From the NCBI RefSeq assembly GCF_045920555.1, contig NZ_CP174509.1, positions 5,456,001 through 5,520,000 of the forward strand: a DNA stretch of 64,000 nt, given 5' to 3'. Source of the stretch: Pseudalkalibacillus sp045920555 (lineage in GTDB: Bacteria; Bacillota; Bacilli; Bacillales; Fictibacillaceae). The notes under the pieces are model-generated. The model worked only from the letters and a program-made list of their open reading frames with translations. It searched no databases and had not been told where the DNA came from. The position numbers were made by a program, and so were the translations under genes. Shown here one piece after another: positions 60,534 to 64,000 of this stretch (position 1 is the stretch's first letter; every line of letters begins with the position of its first letter).

Positions 60534-62102
60534 ATGAAATCGGATGCTATTATTTTTATTGTCTACTTACTTGTATTATTAGGAGTAGGAGTTTGGTTCT
60601 CTCGAAAGGCTTCAAAATCAATTGATCATTATTTAATTGGTGGTCGGAGTTTAGGTCCTGCAGTAACTGCCCTTACAATGCAAAGCAGTTCCATGAGTGG
60701 TTATATGTTTATGGGGGGACCTGCATTAGCCTTTCAACAAGGCTGGTACGCATTATGGTATGCCATTGGGGATGCTGGTGGTTCAATCATTAACCTTTCC
60801 GTTTTAGGTAAAAGAATGCGTAGACTTTCTGAACTTTTAGGTGCACTTTCGCCAATTGAGTACTTGGAAAAGCGTTTTGAAAGTCCAACGATTCGTATTG
60901 TCGGCTCCATTATTTCGATTATTTTTTTAATGGCCTATGTATTTGCACAATTCATTGCTTCTGGAAAAGCTTTAACGATGTTAACAGGATTACCATATGA
61001 AGCCTGCTTGATCATAGGGGTAAGTGTTATTATTACATATACCGTCGCAGGTGGCTACCTGGCAGTTGTGTGGACTGATTTTGTACAAGGCATCATTATG
61101 GTATTAGGCGTTCTTGGTATTGGAATAATGGCATTCATTCATATTGACGGCTTATCAGGATTAAATGCTGCACTAGCTAGGATTGATCCAACCTATTTAA
61201 GTATTTGGGGTAAAGATTTAGCGTATTATGGCCAATGGGGTGTTGTTTTAGGAGCAATACTCATCTATAGTGTCGGATATATGGGGCTTCCTCATGTCGT
61301 TGTACGTCACATGTCCATGAAAAGTACAAAAACAGTAAAAGGTGCCATCTTATTCTCAGCAACATGGAATCAGATTTTCATATTTACTCCTTATTTATTA
61401 GGTCTTATCGCCATTGTTATGCTTCCTACACTAGCTGATCCAGAAATGGTTATTCCTGAACTTGCGTATAACTTTTTCCCTGGCTTTTTTGCCGCAATAC
61501 TATTATCTGCTATTATGGCCGCCATCATGTCAACATCTGATTCGTGTTTAATGCAAGCGGGAACCATTTTGTCACGGGATTTATATCAACGTTTTTTTGC
61601 GAAAAATGCCTCACATTCAAAAATGGTTCTGGTCTCTCGGATTTGTATTTTGTTAGGTGGAATTGCCGGCATCATCGTTGCCATTTTTGAACCACCTTCC
61701 GTATTTACCCTTGTCGTATTTGCGTTTGGTGTCTTAGGAAATAGCTTTTTAGTTCCATATGTTGCTTCAGTCTATATGAGAAATGCAACAAATATTGGGG
61801 TTTTAACTGCGATGATCAGCGGTGGTTTAACAAATGTACTTTGGACAGTTGGTAATTTAGAAGCATACACAGCTATTCATCCATTTTTGGCAGGGTTAAT
61901 TATTTCAATTATTGGGATCTTTATCGGAAACAATTTTGGTAGGACACCTTCTCAAAAAATTTTAGACGATTTTGAAAAAGCCAAGGGGCCACATCATATT
62001 TCAAAAACGATTGAAAAGAATATTGCGAAAGACCTGTCACCTGAAGCGAAAAATATTTCAGAGTTTTACAATAATCTACCGGGTAATTTTCAGAAGGTGT
62101 AA
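60534..62102 (+). CDS. Sodium:solute symporter (SSS family)
   Basis: 522 residues with 13 predicted helices. SIDHYLIGGRSLGPAVTALTMQSSSMSGYMFMGGPALAFQQGWYALW and MAAIMSTSDSCLMQAGTILSRDLYQRF are family signatures; the latter contains the Na2-site Ser residues (STSDS). Substrate could be an organic acid, pantothenate or proline; not decided. GGGGGGTGTTTTTATTTT precedes the ATG. Part of a three-gene operon with its own cre site. Confidence 0.9.
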   Translation: MKSDAIIFIVYLLVLLGVGVWFSRKASKSIDHYLIGGRSLGPAVTALTMQSSSMSGYMFMGGPALAFQQGWYALWYAIGDAGGSIINLSVLGKRMRRLSELLGALSPIEYLEKRFESPTIRIVGSIISIIFLMAYVFAQFIASGKALTMLTGLPYEACLIIGVSVIITYTVAGGYLAVVWTDFVQGIIMVLGVLGIGIMAFIHIDGLSGLNAALARIDPTYLSIWGKDLAYYGQWGVVLGAILIYSVGYMGLPHVVVRHMSMKSTKTVKGAILFSATWNQIFIFTPYLLGLIAIVMLPTLADPEMVIPELAYNFFPGFFAAILLSAIMAAIMSTSDSCLMQAGTILSRDLYQRFFAKNASHSKMVLVSRICILLGGIAGIIVAIFEPPSVFTLVVFAFGVLGNSFLVPYVASVYMRNATNIGVLTAMISGGLTNVLWTVGNLEAYTAIHPFLAGLIISIIGIFIGNNFGRTPSQKILDDFEKAKGPHHISKTIEKNIAKDLSPEAKNISEFYNNLPGNFQKV

Positions 62103-62105
62103 CCG

Positions 62106-62594
62106 ATGACTACATTAACTCAATCAATTTCCATTCAACCCGAAAATATCATTAACAAACTAAAACAATTCGATCCGAAAGCAAACTATCAAATTGATAA
62201 ACTCATTTATTATCCCTACCATTTCTTTAAATATAAAATGAAAGCAAAAGGGCTGCTAAAACTAGATGGATATCTTGGCTGTACAATTGACAGTATAAGT
62301 GGACAAGGTGCCATCATTGACCATACCCCATTATTTATGGAAGAAAATCTACATGATCAACCATGTTTACCTAGTACACTTTCTTTACAAGATGCCAAAA
62401 TAATGGCTGAGGATTTCCTGAATCATTCAGCATCTTTGAAACTAAAATTTTTCAGTATCCCTAAAATGCAACTAGAACAACATGAAAGGTTTTTTAGACC
62501 GTACTGGATCATTGTCAATCAAAAAAACAATGAAAAATACCCATCTATTATGATCGATGGCGTTTCGGGAAAATATCATCCATTAAATATATAA
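62106..62594 (+). CDS. Uncharacterised 162-residue protein linked to the symporter
   Basis: Starts 3 bp after the symporter stop with AAGGTG inside its end, so it is coupled. Soluble, mixed alpha/beta (IIYYPYHFFKYKMKAKGLLKLDGYLGCTIDSISGQGAIID, RPYWIIVNQKNNEKYPSIMIDGVSGKYHP). The last part looks like a PepSY-type strand-strand motif, often found in regulators of proteases or binding proteins, but I do not recognise the family. Confidence 0.65.
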   Translation: MTTLTQSISIQPENIINKLKQFDPKANYQIDKLIYYPYHFFKYKMKAKGLLKLDGYLGCTIDSISGQGAIIDHTPLFMEENLHDQPCLPSTLSLQDAKIMAEDFLNHSASLKLKFFSIPKMQLEQHERFFRPYWIIVNQKNNEKYPSIMIDGVSGKYHPLNI

Positions 62595-62908
62595 TGAATA
62601 AAGGCTGTTTATTATTAAGTAGTTCCGTTTTTGTGGAGAAACATTAAGGGAAAAATCTTATCATCCAAACGAAAGAACATGCATTAGGAGTAGCTGACCA
62701 TAGTATCGAATATGAAGAGAAACTCAATATCCTGCAGGAGGGCCATAGAATACCGTTATTCATAACAAATGACCCGTTTTCTACTCCTGTTAATACAGGT
62801 CATCCTATGACATGTTCTAGGATGGCTTTTGTTTTCTTTTGATTCAAGTGATAGAATTCGCATACCATATTCTTTTAACATTTTAACCTTGATGTTGAAT
62901 AATCCTAT
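62595..62908. other. Intergenic, 313 bp
   Basis: Contains a terminator hairpin at 62801-62836. No gene, though a short degraded frame near 62660-62800 (IIQTKEHALGVADHSIEYEE) reads like coding sequence. Confidence 0.45.
62801..62836 (+). terminator. Terminator-like hairpin
   Basis: CATCCTA pairs with TAGGATG, then GCTTTTGTTTTC. 200 bp after the 162-residue gene; convergent with the EAL gene. Confidence 0.5.
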
Positions 62909-64000
62909 TCACAAATTTAGTAAGGATTCATTTTCAAAAATAAAGGAATAGCTAATATCAACGAACAAAAAATAGTGATCAGATAATGGAAAACTAAAGG
63001 TGCGTATTGTTTCCCTAGTCTCAATATCCAAATAATTATCAGATAATATTCCTTTGTTAAATGTTTTCATTTGTAGGGTATTCTCTAAGAAATAGGGACG
63101 AAACGCCCAATTAGAACCTTTTTTATCGGGTTCAGTCTCCCAGCCTTCATCTCGCTTTCTGAAATTTGAAGACACTTGATAACCATCACTGTTACAAACA
63201 AACATACGGAAACTTTCTTCATTAAATAGGGTTGTCAATTCTTTAATAAACGAATCTACCTTTTCTATCCCTCTCCATTGAGAAAGTATATTCTTCACCT
63301 TTTGTTCCCAAATTGAAACAAGGTTCTGCCGTTGCTCAACGAAGTTTTTTTCTCTTTGGATATATTCAGCAATCTTACCTTTGACATTAACAGTTAATGA
63401 ATCCGTGGAGGAAAGGTCAAATTTTTGTGGCGCTAAATATTGTCCCTGGTAAAACATACCTCCATGCTTCCATGCAAATTGGAGATGAAAGTTATCCTCT
63501 ATATTGTCAAATAGCAAAGCAGCACCAATTCGGTGTGCGAGCATCGAAAGGGAATAGATAATATCTTGAAAACCTTCGGAATGATGATCACGAATAATGT
63601 TTGTATCAATTTTAAGAATATGGGGTTCAAGTTGACGTATCCGGTCTATATTAGAATTTTTGATCCCTATATGGTCGATTGCAACTTTTATTCCGTACGT
63701 TTTATAGTAGAGCAGTAAATGATTAAGAGTATGAAATTCCTCATCGAAGTCATGTTCAGTAATGGCTAAGACGATTCTCTCCATTGAAAATCCTCGTTGT
63801 TCAAAGCTTTTTAACGTTTGTAATAGGTCCTCTCCATGATTGACCATTAATTGTTTAGCGCAAGAAGCCTTGCTTGTTTGCTTCGAGAATATCTAAAATG
63901 GCAACATGTAATAGGTGTTGATCGACTTCCATTTTGAATTCATCGGGTACCTCATTATCTAGAAAAAAAGGCCTAAGTTTTACCCATTCATCCCCCTCCC
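62909..64000 (-). pseudogene. YkuI-like EAL-domain protein, frameshifted, runs off the window
   Basis: The longer piece (63847-62909, 312 residues) has the second half of an EAL domain (ERIVLAITEHDFDEEF, YYKTYGIKVAIDHIGIKNSNIDRI, LEPHILKIDTNII) and the YkuI C-terminal PAS-like domain (FRMFVCNSDGYQVSSN, RPYFLENTLQM). Upstream, another frame (64000-63857) continues the same protein (VKLRPFFLDNEVPDEFKMEVD, ILEANKQGFLR). A frame change and a TAA at about 63857 split them; AKQLMVNHGE joins on. YkuI binds cyclic di-GMP without hydrolysing it. Confidence 0.75.

Overview
The window looks like chromosome from an AT-rich, endospore-forming member of the Bacillaceae. The evidence is an alpha/beta-type small acid-soluble spore protein, a collagen-like exosporium-type protein, Shine-Dalgarno sites close to AAGGAGG with frequent TTG starts, CcpA-type cre sites, a YkuI-like EAL protein, NhaC, GshF and BCCT genes, and several intergenic repeat families. 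I saw no rRNA, tRNA, CRISPR array or phage module. The window is mosaic: intact metabolic operons alternate with long stretches of broken genes, insertion sequences and dispersed hairpin repeats.

Layout. 1-2.1 kb: an LtrB-type group II intron with a truncated reverse transcriptase, inserted in a lytic transglycosylase gene fragment, then a small inverted-repeat element and MerR and other debris. 2.1-4.5 kb: a LysR regulator divergent from an unknown polytopic membrane protein. 4.8-6.3 kb: an IS110-family element with a long 5' non-coding end. 6.5-9.0 kb: glycolipid and phospholipid genes (UgtP-like, PlsC-like) and a small FbpA-like protein, followed by Tn3 remnants (9.2-11 kb). 11.1-16 kb: an intact glutathione module with an HxlR regulator, glutathione-dependent formaldehyde dehydrogenase, S-formylglutathione hydrolase and the bifunctional glutathione synthase GshF. 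16.5-19.7 kb: decayed oxidoreductase cluster and a collagen-like gene. 20-22.4 kb: MarR regulator with an MFS exporter, and a DinB-like protein. 22.6-24.4 kb: two identical 872-bp ORF-less group II introns in perfect tandem, interrupting one copy of a dispersed hairpin repeat whose uninterrupted form is present near 33.2 kb. 24.7-30 kb: a DHFR-like protein, a broken P-loop ATPase, a SASP gene, and IS21 and IS3 wrecks. 30.4-36.8 kb: NhaC antiporter, lipoprotein, PhoA alkaline phosphatase, unknown protein. 37.3-39.5 kb: an IS3-family element that has removed the ends of two genes and created a DinB-transposase chimera.

39.8-46.5 kb: a catabolic locus built around a PAS/sigma-54 activator. An M20 amidohydrolase and a YtcJ-like amidohydrolase each have a -24/-12 promoter, and a BCCT transporter follows. 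46.9-48.8 kb: UspA and a SulP transporter with a frameshift in a T run. 49.5-50.7 kb: two small unrecognised proteins, the first with an internal duplication. 51.3-53.3 kb: VOC protein and a cystathionine gamma-synthase-family enzyme. 53.7-59.8 kb: a complete nucleoside salvage operon (LacI regulator, nucleoside hydrolase, ECF transporter S/T/A/A' components, ribokinase) with a palindromic operator and a cre site. 60.4-62.6 kb: a sodium:solute symporter operon with a 38-residue membrane partner and its own cre site. 62.9-64 kb: a frameshifted YkuI-like EAL protein running off the window.

Two themes stand out. First, the glutathione module joins synthesis of the thiol to a glutathione-dependent formaldehyde pathway in a lineage where bacillithiol is the usual thiol. 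Second, the intergenic DNA carries at least four repeat families, one of which is the landing site of the tandem introns.
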